In this document: positions 8,694 through 16,854 of the stretch, piece after piece
Position numbering within the stretch: position 1 is the first letter of the stretch
Layout of the letters: each line of letters starts with the position of its first letter
Assembly: GCF_027257195.1 (NCBI RefSeq)
Contig: NZ_JAPDFS010000005.1
Span: forward strand, 44,442-108,441
DNA: 64,000 nt
Direction: 5' to 3'
Origin: Halorubrum sp. F4
GTDB lineage: Archaea; Halobacteriota; Halobacteria; Halobacteriales; Haloferacaceae
Translations under genes and position numbers: made by a program
The notes under the pieces: generated by a model
What the model saw: the letters and a program-made list of their open reading frames with translations, nothing else
Databases searched by the model: none
What the model was told of the DNA's origin: nothing

Positions 8694-10937
8694 CTACTCC
8701 TCGGTGTGTTTCCGGTCGTAGCCGAACGGCGTGTACGCGTCGCCGCCGCCCTCGTAGAAGTTCCCGAAGAACTCCACGTACTCGAGGCGCACGGCCTGAA
8801 TGCCGGCGGACGTGATCCCGAGCGCGAGGACGACGACGTGGCCGACGATCGCCACGACGATCCCGCCCACGAGCGCGAGGATCCCGACGGCCCCGATGGA
8901 GGCCGGATCGAACGCGGTCGTCATCCCCGCGAAGACGAGCTCGTAGTCCTCGGGGTGGCTCCGCACGTACTCCAGGTAGTCGGCGCTGAAGATGAAGTGG
9001 AAGCTCCCCTCACCGCTCTCGTCGATGTACGCACCGAACGCGAGCAGGTTCACGGCGAGCGCCATCCCACCCTTCGCGAGCAGCACCGCCATGATCCGTG
9101 CGTACGAGATGACGTTGACGATCGGCGAGAGCACCTCCGCGAGCTCCGGGGGTTCCCCGATCGCGAGCAGGACGATCCCGAGCACGATGGCCACGATGGC
9201 GGCGTACCCGACCGCGACGGGGAAGCCGGCGAACGACACCGCGCCGAACGTGAGGATCGAGAACGACTCGAAGAGGAAGTCGGGCTTCGGGCCGGGGAGG
9301 TGCTGGCTGAAGATCCAGATCCACGCGCCGTTGAGGATCAGCAGCCACGAGCCGCCCTCGTACAGCGCGTGTTTCAGGTCGTGCTGCTGGTAGTTGCTCA
9401 CGAACGAGAGGACGTGCCCCACGTTCAGGTGGGCGAGCCCGAACAGCACGCTCGCGACGAGGAACGACAGCGCCCAGTCGATGTCGGCCGGCGAGAGCCC
9501 CTTGCCGTCGACCGGCCAGTGGACGTCGCCCGGCAGCAGCTGGTAGGCGTGGTAGCCGAACACGTCGATGCCGAAGTAGATCCCGAACAGGACCGTGAAG
9601 CCGCCGGCCCACAGCGCGACGGCGCCGAGTTCGCGGAACGTCCCCTCGTAGTTGCTGTACAGGAAGTAGCCGATCGCGGCGTACAACACCCCGTATCCCA
9701 CGTCGCCGATCATGAACCCGAACATGAGCGGGAACGTGAGGAAGACCAGAAGCGTCGGGTCGAACTCCGAGTACTTCGGCCGCCCGAAGCCCTGAACGAG
9801 CAGCTCGAACGGACCGGCCGCGCTCCCGTTGTCCTGGACGACCGGCGGGTCGTCGCTCCCGTGGGTCGCGTGTCCGCCGTCCGTGGCCGCCTCGCGGTCG
9901 GCATCGTCGGTGGCGTCCGCCGCGGACGCCGACCCGGCCGCCGCGCCGCCCGAGGATCCGCCGTCGGCGACCGCCTCGACGTGGTGGTCGCCGTCGGGGG
10001 TAAAGGAGGCCCGTTCCAGCTCCTCGACCTCGGCGTGGTCGCCGACGGCGTCGGCGATGACCGCCTCGAAGTCCGCGACCGTCGCGGTCGGGATCCATCC
10101 CTCCGCGATGAACGCGTTCTCGGTGGTCGCAAAGGAGAGCGGCGCCTGTTTCTTCTGCGCCTCGATGGTGAGCTGCTCTTCGGCGCGCAACAGGAACCCC
10201 GCGGCCTCCGTTTTCACCTCCTCGAGCTCGGCGTCGACCGCGTCGAGCTCCTCTCCGAGGTCCGCCCGCTCGCCCTCGAGCTCGGCGACGTAGTCGGCCG
10301 GGCTCGCGTCCGCGTCGGGCACCTCGAGGAACGCGACGTCGACGCCCACGAGCGCGTCCTGGAGGACGCCCGCCTCGGCGTCGTCGGCGGGCGCGGCGAA
10401 CGCGGCCACGACGTTCCCGCCGGAGAAGACCTCGAAGGCGTCGACCCCGTCGGCCGCCTCGAGGGCGTCCTCGATCGCGTCGGGTTTCGCCTCGCCGACG
10501 ACGACCTCGAGCGAGTCGTACCCGCCGAGGAGGTCGAGCTCGATGCCGAGCTCGGCGAACGGCTCCATCCGATCGATCTCCTCCTGCCGGTCGCGTATCT
10601 CCCCGCGGAGGTCGTCGCGCCGGTCGTTGAGTTCGTTGACGCGTTCGCGGGTCTCCTCGAGCTCGGCCGTGAGGGCGTCGTCGCCGAGTTTCCCCGGACC
10701 GTCGGCGTCCTCGGCGCTGACGTCGAGGATGCTCTCGAGCGAGCGTACCGTGACGAGCCGCTCGTTGACGTCCTCGGCTCCCTCCAGCGACGTTCCGGGT
10801 TCGAAGCCCTCGTAGCGGTCGTCGTAGTCGGTGACGTGAAGCGAGTGGTGGTCGTACGCCGCCTCGATCACGTCGTCGATGACGCGCTTCGAGCCCGTCA
10901 CCGACACCTTGCTCATTCGCTCCGGTCTAAGCGCCAT
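8694..10937 (-). CDS. atpI: A-type ATP synthase subunit I (membrane stator)
   Basis: A 747-residue protein of the V-type subunit a family. The N-terminal 380 residues are cytosolic with two coiled-coil stretches; the C-terminal half has about eight transmembrane helices that carry the proton half-channels against the c-ring, including the arginine-bearing region near ISYARIMAVLLAKGG. A Gly/Ser/Ala/Asp-rich linker of about 50 residues (about 320-368) interrupts the cytosolic part and looks disordered. Its ATG directly abuts the atpH stop. An internal ATG eight codons in (MSKVSVTG) is an alternative start and resembles the usual family N-terminus more closely. Confidence 0.95.
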   Translation of the reverse strand: MALRPERMSKVSVTGSKRVIDDVIEAAYDHHSLHVTDYDDRYEGFEPGTSLEGAEDVNERLVTVRSLESILDVSAEDADGPGKLGDDALTAELEETRERVNELNDRRDDLRGEIRDRQEEIDRMEPFAELGIELDLLGGYDSLEVVVGEAKPDAIEDALEAADGVDAFEVFSGGNVVAAFAAPADDAEAGVLQDALVGVDVAFLEVPDADASPADYVAELEGERADLGEELDAVDAELEEVKTEAAGFLLRAEEQLTIEAQKKQAPLSFATTENAFIAEGWIPTATVADFEAVIADAVGDHAEVEELERASFTPDGDHHVEAVADGGSSGGAAAGSASAADATDDADREAATDGGHATHGSDDPPVVQDNGSAAGPFELLVQGFGRPKYSEFDPTLLVFLTFPLMFGFMIGDVGYGVLYAAIGYFLYSNYEGTFRELGAVALWAGGFTVLFGIYFGIDVFGYHAYQLLPGDVHWPVDGKGLSPADIDWALSFLVASVLFGLAHLNVGHVLSFVSNYQQHDLKHALYEGGSWLLILNGAWIWIFSQHLPGPKPDFLFESFSILTFGAVSFAGFPVAVGYAAIVAIVLGIVLLAIGEPPELAEVLSPIVNVISYARIMAVLLAKGGMALAVNLLAFGAYIDESGEGSFHFIFSADYLEYVRSHPEDYELVFAGMTTAFDPASIGAVGILALVGGIVVAIVGHVVVLALGITSAGIQAVRLEYVEFFGNFYEGGGDAYTPFGYDRKHTEE

Positions 10938-11279
10938 TCATTCCCCCGTCGCCTGCCCTTTCACCGCCTCCTCGAACCGTTCGACCGCGTAGTCGACGGC
11001 GTCGTCGACCCGCTCGCGGGCGGTCGATTCGAGCGCTTCGCGGTCCTCGCGTCCCTCGGCGAGGATCTCCTCGCGGCGTTCCTCGAGCTCCTCGCGGGCG
11101 GACTCCAGCCGAGCCTCGGCCTCGGCCGCCGCCTCCTCCTCGGCCTCGGCGCGGATCTCGTCCGCGCGCGATCTGGCCTCGGCGAGGCGCTCGTCGGCGT
11201 CCGATTCCGCCTCCGCGATGATCTCGTCCGCCTCCGTTTCAGCCTCCTTGATCCGGTCGAGCACCTCTGGTCTCGCCAT
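10938..11279 (-). CDS. atpH: A-type ATP synthase subunit H
   Basis: A 113-residue coiled-coil protein, nearly all Glu, Ala, Arg and Asp in heptad-like order after MARPEVLDRIKEAE. It forms the right-handed coiled-coil stator with AtpE. It is the first gene of the atp operon. The start was set at 11279 because it lies about 35 bases below a good TATA box and because the open frame upstream is a shadow of the divergent MinD-like gene. Confidence 0.9.
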   Translation of the reverse strand: MARPEVLDRIKEAETEADEIIAEAESDADERLAEARSRADEIRAEAEEEAAAEAEARLESAREELEERREEILAEGREDREALESTARERVDDAVDYAVERFEEAVKGQATGE

Positions 11280-11310
11280 TCTACTGATCGCGTGAACGTC
11301 CACGAGCGAC

Positions 11311-11318
11311 GTATAAGG
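11311..11318 (-). promoter_or_regulatory. Promoter of the atp operon
   Basis: CCTTATAC on the minus strand, about 35 bases before the atpH ATG, predicting a transcript with a leader of about nine bases. Confidence 0.6.
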
Positions 11319-11395
11319 TGTTTGCGGAACCGCTCGGCGAGCCGGCGGAGAACGGCGAGCGCGGTGGAACGGGCGGTCCCGCCTCTCGCCGCCTA

Positions 11396-11403
11396 CATTT
11401 AAG
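11396..11403 (+). promoter_or_regulatory. Promoter of the MinD-like gene
   Basis: CATTTAAG lies 25-32 bases before the ATG at 11428, giving a predicted leaderless transcript. It is divergent from the atp promoter about 80 bases away. Confidence 0.6.
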
Positions 11404-11427
11404 TACCAGTCGCCGGACCCTGACGGT

Positions 11428-12804
11428 ATGGCAACGGTGTATGCGGTCGCGTCGGCGAAGGGTGGCGTCGGGAAGACCACCACGACCGCGGCGATAGCGA
11501 CGGTCCTCGCGGAGTCGGGCGCCGACGTCGTCGCGATCGACGCCGACGTGGGGATGGCGAACCTCGCCGACGCGCTGGGGATGGTCCCCGGCGAGACGAC
11601 GATCCACGACGTGCTCGCCGGGCGCGCGGAGCCGACCGAGGCCGTCCACGACGGCCCCTCCGGGCTTCGGGTCGTTCCGGGTGATCCCGATCTCGACGCG
11701 TACGCGGCCGCCGATCCGACCGAGCTCGCCGGGATCGTCGAGGCGTTCGCGGACGCCGAGTACGTGTTCCTCGACTCGGGGGCGGGGCTCTCACACGACT
11801 CGACGCTTCCCGTCGGGCTGGCCGACGAGACGCTTCTCGTCTCCACGCCGGACCGGAGCGCGCTCGGCGACACGGAGAAGACCCGGCAGCTCGCCGAGCG
11901 CATCGGCGGCCACGTCGCCGGCGCGGCGATCACCCGCATCGGCGGCGACGGGGACGAATCCGGGGACCTCGGCGAGGACGACGGGACGGCTGGGTCGGAG
12001 GACCCGACCGTCGACATCGTCGACGAGATCCTCGCGGCGGAAGTGCTCGGACGGATCCCCGAGGACCCGACCGTCGCCCGCGCGAGCGCGGCCGGAGAGC
12101 CCCTGACGACCTTCGATCCGAGCGCGCCAGCGAGTGGCGCGTACCGTGAACTCACGCGGATGCTGACGGGGTTCGACGTCGCGGAGCCGGAGGCGACGGG
12201 GACCGAAACGGGATCGGACCCGGAAACGGATGCGGATCCGGAGATGGAGACGGACCCGAAACTCGATGCGGATTCGGAAACCGATCCGGAGACCGAAGCC
12301 GATTCGGATCTACAGTCGGCGTCGGAGACGGGGTCGGTGGCGACGACCGGGACGGAGACGGACGAGACGGAGACGGACGAGGGGACCGGAACGAAGGAAG
12401 ACGCCGACGATGCTGCGGACGACGACGTCGCCGTGGCCGAGACGGAGACCGTCGTCGAGGAGTCAACGGAGAACGACGATGAAAACGAGGGATCGGCCGA
12501 ACTCATCGGGGAGGCGGAGCCGGAGACTGACCCCGACGACGAGGGAGACGCTGATGCCGACGAGGGAGACGCCGATGCCGACGATGGGGATGACATTGAC
12601 GAGGACCTCGCCGGAAGCGTCCCGTTCCGCGACGACGACACCGGAACGATGGACACCGCGCTCACGGGCGCGAGCGACGATGAGCGGAAGACGGGCGACG
12701 GCGACGAGCGAGGCGACGACCACGAAGGCGGCGACGGCGACGAGGGAGACGGGAAGGACGACGACGGGAAGCGCGGGTTCTTCAGTCGGCTGCTCGGCCG
12801 GTGA
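11428..12804 (+). CDS. MinD/ParA-family ATPase with long acidic C-terminal tail
   Basis: A 458-residue protein. Residues 1-250 are a MinD-type P-loop ATPase: deviant Walker A KGGVGKTTT (about 11-19), DADVGMAN switch, and FLDSGAGL in place of the usual DxPAG. Residues about 255-445 are a low-complexity tail made mostly of Asp, Glu, Thr, Gly and Ser in short quasi-repeats. The protein ends in a basic amphipathic motif KRGFFSRLLGR, like the membrane-targeting helix of bacterial MinD. The likely role is spatial organisation at the membrane; haloarchaea have several MinD homologues and I cannot say which this is. The tail is the odd part, acting as a 190-residue tether between ATPase and membrane anchor. 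Confidence 0.85.
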   Translation: MATVYAVASAKGGVGKTTTTAAIATVLAESGADVVAIDADVGMANLADALGMVPGETTIHDVLAGRAEPTEAVHDGPSGLRVVPGDPDLDAYAAADPTELAGIVEAFADAEYVFLDSGAGLSHDSTLPVGLADETLLVSTPDRSALGDTEKTRQLAERIGGHVAGAAITRIGGDGDESGDLGEDDGTAGSEDPTVDIVDEILAAEVLGRIPEDPTVARASAAGEPLTTFDPSAPASGAYRELTRMLTGFDVAEPEATGTETGSDPETDADPEMETDPKLDADSETDPETEADSDLQSASETGSVATTGTETDETETDEGTGTKEDADDAADDDVAVAETETVVEESTENDDENEGSAELIGEAEPETDPDDEGDADADEGDADADDGDDIDEDLAGSVPFRDDDTGTMDTALTGASDDERKTGDGDERGDDHEGGDGDEGDGKDDDGKRGFFSRLLGR

Positions 12805-12831
12805 CGGTCGGTCGAACGCCCCGCGACCCGA

Positions 12832-13803
12832 CTACGCTTCCGACGGGGCTTCCGCGCGGTCGCGGATCAGTTCGCGGATCGTCTCGGGGTCGCTGACGTT
12901 CTCTATCTCCGCACAGGAGACGATCGCGGTGCCGTCGACGGACTCCCGGTCCTCGGACTCCTCGGTGAAGTACACCGATCGCGTGTGAGCCACCTCGCCG
13001 ATGGATGACATGATCCGCGCACGCTTCTTCGCGGCGGGCGTGAACGCCGAGTGACCGGTGAGCAGCCGCATTACGGGGTCGTCGTCGTCCTCGGAGACGG
13101 CCTTGAACGGCGCGCGAGCGGTCGGGTGGACGGTGAAGCCCGCGGTGGTGAGCACGTGGACGACGTGTTCGTCGTCCGGATCGGCGTCCGGCGCGGAGGG
13201 AGTCGGGTCCGCGTCGCGGACGTCGTCGGCCCCCTCCAGTACGTCCACCGGGCTGGAGAACGGCTCGTCGAACAGCTCCTCGAGCTGGATCGCGACCTCG
13301 ATGGAGGCGTTCATGCCGTCCTCGTACTTCGAGACGGTCCGCCGGGAGACGCCGAGCTCCGTCGCGAGCCGGCCGAGGGACCAGCCGCGCTCCTCGCGTT
13401 CGTCCGCCAGCAGGTCGCCGTCCAGACTGACGTAGAGTCCGCCGGGGGCCGCGTAGATGAGCGGCGGCATCTCCTCGATGAACAGCTCGTAGGCGGTGTC
13501 GGGGTTGATCACCGGGACGCCGTGTCTGAAGTAGACGACGCCCGGCTTCAGCTCCTCGTCGCGGGTCCGGATCCCGATCACCATCGGCGTGGCGTCGAGA
13601 TACTCGCCGAGCCGCCGCATCTCCGCGCCGGTCGCCGCGTCGAGCGCGTCGACGTTGCCGAGGATCTTCAACAACAGGAGGTCCTCGCCGCGCCGGATGG
13701 CCACGTCGAAGCTCTTGGGCCGGACCGCACACCGGTCGCTGACGAGGAACCCCGCGTCCTCGAGCATCGCGGTGACGTTCTCGATCAGCGCAGTCCGGGA
13801 CAT
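12832..13803 (-). CDS. HTH-type transcriptional regulator (archaeal conserved family)
   Basis: A 323-residue protein. Residues 1-120 resemble a restriction-endonuclease-like or archaeal Mrr-type fold ([18 protein letters not shown]). A Cro/C1-type helix-turn-helix follows ([20 protein letters not shown], about 135-160). The C-terminal region contains the [15 protein letters not shown] and [13 protein letters not shown] segments seen in the family annotated as putative HTH-type regulatory proteins across euryarchaea. The target is unknown. The start at 13803 gives a leaderless transcript from a TATATATA box, and an imperfect inverted repeat just above that box could be its own operator. Confidence 0.8.
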   Translation of the reverse strand: MSRTALIENVTAMLEDAGFLVSDRCAVRPKSFDVAIRRGEDLLLLKILGNVDALDAATGAEMRRLGEYLDATPMVIGIRTRDEELKPGVVYFRHGVPVINPDTAYELFIEEMPPLIYAAPGGLYVSLDGDLLADEREERGWSLGRLATELGVSRRTVSKYEDGMNASIEVAIQLEELFDEPFSSPVDVLEGADDVRDADPTPSAPDADPDDEHVVHVLTTAGFTVHPTARAPFKAVSEDDDDPVMRLLTGHSAFTPAAKKRARIMSSIGEVAHTRSVYFTEESEDRESVDGTAIVSCAEIENVSDPETIRELIRDRAEAPSEA

Positions 13804-13825
13804 ACCCGAGATAAGCGGCTCGGAG

Positions 13826-13860
13826 CATATATACGTTGTGTCGGCGGGTTTCGCCGATAC
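13826..13860 (-). promoter_or_regulatory. HTH gene promoter with adjoining inverted repeat
   Basis: A TATA box (ATATATG core, 13826-13835) sits about 25 bases before the ATG at 13803. Directly upstream on the minus strand is an inverted repeat, GTGTCGGCG / CGCCGATAC (13838-13860), nine-base arms with one mismatch and a five-base loop. Position suggests an operator or activator site, possibly for autoregulation. Confidence 0.5.
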
Positions 13861-13901
13861 CCGTGCCACCTTGCGTTTTTCCGAACCACTGCGGACGATA
13901 C

Positions 13902-14000
13902 GGTTATATAGGTGTTCCCGCCACGGGCGGCGGGCGGTCGAAACCAACCCGTCCGCCGAAGGGTCGAAACCGGCTTGTCCGCCGGCACGAAACCCCGACC
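13902..14000 (+). promoter_or_regulatory. tiaS promoter and leader with tandem repeat
   Basis: GGTTATATAGG near 13902-13912 is a strong TATA-like box about 95 bases before tiaS, so the transcript would have an unusually long leader of about 65 bases. That leader carries a 26-base tandem repeat: GGTCGAAACC-N5-GTCCGCCG at 13936-13958 and again at 13962-13984, with a third CGAAACC at 13988-13994. Most neighbours are leaderless, so this leader stands out. Confidence 0.5.
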
Positions 14001-15410
14001 ATGCCGATCGTCGCCGTCGACGACACCGATTCGCGGGACCGCGGCATGTGTACGACGTACGTCGGGGTCCGGCTCGGAGAGCGGCTCGAGGCGGCCGGCG
14101 GCCGGGTGTCCCGGCGGCTGCTCGTGCGGCTCAACCCCGCGGTGAAACACAAGACGCGGGGGAACGCCGCGGTGGCGACCCACGTCGCGGGCGTCGACGC
14201 CGACGCGGCGTTCCGGATCGCGGGAGAGACCGTCCGGGAGTACGCGGCCGCCGAGGACCCGCGAACCTCACCCGGCGTCGTGGTGGCCGACGTGGAGATC
14301 GCCGACCGCGACGTCGGCGCGGGGTTCGCCGACGGCGTGGACGACCTCGCGGGGCGGATCCCCGACGACGTCGCGGCCTTCGCCCGCCGCGCGCTCCGCG
14401 AACGGCTGGACCTCGCGGAGGGCGTCGCGCTCGCGGACCGCCACGGCTTCCGCCACGCCGGGTTCGGTGCCGGCGGCGCGGACGGAGACGAGACCGAGGG
14501 TCGCGGACGGATCGGCGCGCTCGCCGCGGTCGGCGCGCCCGCCGCCCACGACGAGTGGACGTTCGAGCGGATCTCCTACCGGGAGTTGGACCGCTGCGGA
14601 ACGCCCCGCGACGTCGACGCCGACAGCGTCTTCGAAGCCGCGGACGAGGGATATCCGGCGGTATGGGACACCGTCGACCGCGGAACCGGCGAGGTCGTCT
14701 GCGTCCCGAACGCTCCGGGCCCGATCCTCCACGGGATCCGCGGCGACGACGCGGCCGCCTGTCGGCGGGTGGCGGGTGCGATCGACTCCGAGCTGGTCGA
14801 GCGCGCCGCGACGTTCGTGACCAATCAGGGGACGGACGCCCACCTCGCCGACGGCTCCCTCGGCGACCTCCGCGACGGGGCGGGCTACCGCGTGACCGGC
14901 GTCGTCGCGGACGAGCCGGAGACGAAACGAGGGGGTCACGTCCACGTCGCGGTCGCCGGCGTGGACGACGACGGCGACGAAGACGACGGGGCGGAGGTCG
15001 GTCCGGCCCTCCGGGCGGTCGCGTTCGCGCCGACCGGGCGGTTCCGTGACCGCGTGCGCGCGCTCCGCCCGGGCGACCGCGTGACGCTGTGTGGCGAACA
15101 CGAGGTCCGCGAGGGGGCGTCGGGCCCGGAAGCGACCCTGAAACTCGAGAAGTTCGCCGCCCGCGAGCTGGTCCGGACGGAACCGACCACGCCGACCTGT
15201 CCGGAGTGCGACCGGAGAATGTCGTCGGCCGGAAGAGGACAGGGATACCGCTGTCGCGACTGCGGAACGACGGCCCCCGGGAAGGTCGAGGAGCCGATCG
15301 ACCGGGAACTCGAGCCGGGCTGGTACGAGGTTCCCCCGAGCGCCCGGAGACACGTCGCGAAGCCGCTCGTCCGCGGCGGGTTCGACGCGCCGACCCACCC
15401 GGAGCGGTAG
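14001..15410 (+). CDS. tiaS: tRNA(Ile2) 2-agmatinylcytidine synthetase TiaS
   Basis: A 469-residue enzyme that attaches agmatine to C34 of the tRNA-Ile CAU anticodon so that it reads AUA; the modification is essential in archaea. The N-terminus [20 protein letters not shown] carries the DDTDS kinase-like motif. The central region has the [11 protein letters not shown] segment, followed by an OB-fold (about 295-385) and a C-terminal zinc ribbon CPECDRRM...CRDCG (about 395-425) used for tRNA binding. The ATG at 14001 was chosen because the family begins with this motif. An acidic loop (DDDGDEDDG, about 315-330) is a likely salt-adaptive insert. Confidence 0.95.
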   Translation: MPIVAVDDTDSRDRGMCTTYVGVRLGERLEAAGGRVSRRLLVRLNPAVKHKTRGNAAVATHVAGVDADAAFRIAGETVREYAAAEDPRTSPGVVVADVEIADRDVGAGFADGVDDLAGRIPDDVAAFARRALRERLDLAEGVALADRHGFRHAGFGAGGADGDETEGRGRIGALAAVGAPAAHDEWTFERISYRELDRCGTPRDVDADSVFEAADEGYPAVWDTVDRGTGEVVCVPNAPGPILHGIRGDDAAACRRVAGAIDSELVERAATFVTNQGTDAHLADGSLGDLRDGAGYRVTGVVADEPETKRGGHVHVAVAGVDDDGDEDDGAEVGPALRAVAFAPTGRFRDRVRALRPGDRVTLCGEHEVREGASGPEATLKLEKFAARELVRTEPTTPTCPECDRRMSSAGRGQGYRCRDCGTTAPGKVEEPIDRELEPGWYEVPPSARRHVAKPLVRGGFDAPTHPER

Positions 15411-15437
15411 GGCGTCGAGCGCGACCCGGTCCGGCAT

Positions 15438-15692
15438 CGGCGCGCCCGGGAGCGGGCCGTCGGCCCGCGACCGGACCGCGAGGGAGTCGGCCGCCTCCGG
15501 GCGGCCGACGAGGCTGGGGAGGCGTGAGGTGCGGGGCCGTGCGGTGCCACGAGCGTGAGAGAGCGGGTGGAGGGAAGTCGCAGCCCGCGCAGCGAAGCGA
15601 GCAGGAACGTCTTCGGTAGTGCGGTCGCGGAGGGCGGGACTCAAAGGGACAGTTGTGAGGCTTTGGAGACGGTCACCGCGCGAGCAACGATC
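15438..15692. repeat. Structured interspersed element, copy 1
   Basis: Non-coding element in the gap after tiaS. In order: box CGGCGCG at 15438; a 7-bp hairpin GCGGGCC-GTC-GGCCCGC (15452-15468); CCGCGAGGGA; a perfect 10-bp stem GTCGGCCGCC / GGCGGCCGAC with tetraloop TCCG (15486-15509); the conserved box GAGGCTGGGGAGGCGTGAGG continuing to about 15545; and a distant box CACCGCGCGAGCAACGATC near 15674. Two more copies lie at 20823 and 48922 in the same orientation. The second stem differs in sequence among copies but stays paired. Strand of any transcript is unknown. Confidence 0.75.
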
Positions 15693-15892
15693 CCGTTCTC
15701 ATCACCCGCGTCTCCCTCGAAACAGCCGTCCTACAACACCCTTCATCGCTCGGCCGTTTCGCTCTGTTTTGTATTCGAAGAATAGGATCTCAACGGACCC
15801 GAGTGACCTACCGATCGCTTCGTTCCGATCGGGTCCTCGAACCCGTGCGACTCGGCGGAGCGATTAAGTCACTCCGCCGTACCCACGGTACC
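15693..15892 (+). other. Rest of the tiaS-VOC gap with promoter of the VOC gene
   Basis: Below the structured element the gap holds no convincing ORF. GCGATTAAGTC at about 15860-15870 is a TATA-like box 25-30 bases before the ATG at 15893. Confidence 0.45.
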
Positions 15893-16246
15893 ATGTCAGG
15901 GATCGTCTTCTACGCGACGGAGAACCACGACGCGGTCGTCGGTTTCTACCGCGAGCGACTGGGAATGGACGTCTGGCTCGACCAGCCGGACTGCACGATA
16001 CTTCGCCACGGGAACCTCCTCGTCGGGTTCTGTGACCGGGATCGAACCGACGACTGCGGGATCGTGACGTTCGTCTACTCGGACCGTGCGGGAGTCGACG
16101 ACGCCCACGACCGCCTCGGCGAGGCCGCGGACGAGGAGCCACACGAGAATGAGAGATACGACATCTACCAATTCTTCGCGACTGACCCCGACGGACGGAC
16201 CGTGGAGTGTCAGGCGTTCCTGAACGAGGACGTGGAGCTGCCCTGA
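15893..16246 (+). CDS. VOC (glyoxalase/bleomycin-resistance fold) family protein
   Basis: A 117-residue protein with a single-unit vicinal-oxygen-chelate fold. The opening GIVFYATENHDAVVGFYRERLGMDV and the closing FFATDPDGRTVECQAFL are characteristic, with a glutamate in VECQ as a probable metal ligand. Such proteins act as small dioxygenases, isomerases or ligand binders and the substrate cannot be read from sequence. The start at 15893 follows from the TATA box and the family N-terminus. Confidence 0.85.
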   Translation: MSGIVFYATENHDAVVGFYRERLGMDVWLDQPDCTILRHGNLLVGFCDRDRTDDCGIVTFVYSDRAGVDDAHDRLGEAADEEPHENERYDIYQFFATDPDGRTVECQAFLNEDVELP

Positions 16247-16285
16247 TCCGTCCGATCCAGGCGGCACCCCCGCCATAACGACCCG

Positions 16286-16516
16286 TTAATCGTCGAGGTC
16301 GCGTTCCTCACGCCACGCCGCCGCCCGCTCCTCGGCCGCGGCGCGCTCGTCGAGGACGACCCGATCGTACGCGCGGTCGTCGACGGCCTGCTCCATCACG
16401 TCGAGGCGCACGACGAACCGGCCGTCGCCGCGCTCGCGGATCCGGACCGTGGCGTACCCGTCCGACCGTTCCCACTCCGTGATCGTCGCGTCCTCCCGCT
16501 TCAGAGACCAGGTCAT
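16286..16516 (-). CDS. Conserved haloarchaeal hypothetical protein
   Basis: A 76-residue, highly acidic protein with no transmembrane segment. It begins MTWSLKREDATITEWERSDG and has a beta-rich centre followed by an Ala/Glu/Arg helix. I do not recognise a function; the sharp haloarchaeal composition and good start support it as real. It is convergent with the VOC gene 39 bases away. Confidence 0.65.
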   Translation of the reverse strand: MTWSLKREDATITEWERSDGYATVRIRERGDGRFVVRLDVMEQAVDDRAYDRVVLDERAAAEERAAAWREERDLDD

Positions 16517-16577
16517 ACGGGAACGGGGAGTGCCGCGGGGCTAAAACGACGCGATCCCGTCCCGACGAGCCGGAGAT

Positions 16578-16757
16578 TCAGGCGTCGACGACGCCTTCGG
16601 GACCGGCCGAGTACGAGCAGGCGGGACAGACGGCGTACCCGAGGGCGTCGTACGGCACGGACGTCGACGGAACGGTCTCGCCACAGTCGGGACAGCGGAA
16701 CGTCGAGGGGTCGGTGCCACCGCCGAAGTCGAACGACGTGAAGTGATCGGTCGCCAT
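16578..16757 (-). CDS. Small zinc-ribbon protein
   Basis: A 59-residue protein with one zinc ribbon: RCPDCGETV and, 18 residues on, YAVCPACSYS. The N-terminal MATDHFTSFDFGG has no recognised function. Haloarchaea carry many such stand-alone zinc-ribbon proteins, several needed for stress or biofilm phenotypes, but no role can be assigned here. Start at 16757 is the first ATG compatible with the compact protein. Confidence 0.7.
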   Translation of the reverse strand: MATDHFTSFDFGGGTDPSTFRCPDCGETVPSTSVPYDALGYAVCPACSYSAGPEGVVDA

Positions 16758-16823
16758 GGCTCGGATCAGGGGAGAGATCCCTATAGTTACGACCCGCTTG
16801 ATGGGGCGGTAGTCATACCCTGA

Positions 16824-16831
16824 TTTATATG
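16824..16831 (+). promoter_or_regulatory. Promoter of the M24 peptidase gene
   Basis: TTTATATG ends 23 bases before the ATG at 16855, predicting a leaderless transcript and favouring that ATG over the in-frame GTG at 16849. Confidence 0.65.
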
Positions 16832-16854
16832 CTCCCGCCGGGCGGAGGGTGCGT

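Noticed and set aside
8706-11402. 898-codon plus-strand open frame opposite atpI/atpH
   Set aside because: Shadow composition, opposite two well-supported genes.
11280-12665. N-terminal Ser-rich extension of atpH (minus strand)
   Set aside because: It is the reverse of the acidic tail of the MinD-like gene; the atpH start at 11279 has a proper promoter and family N-terminus.
15411-15660. Short ORFs reading through structured element copy 1
   Set aside because: The three element copies do not keep a common reading frame and the variable stem changes the frame, so coding does not explain the conservation.
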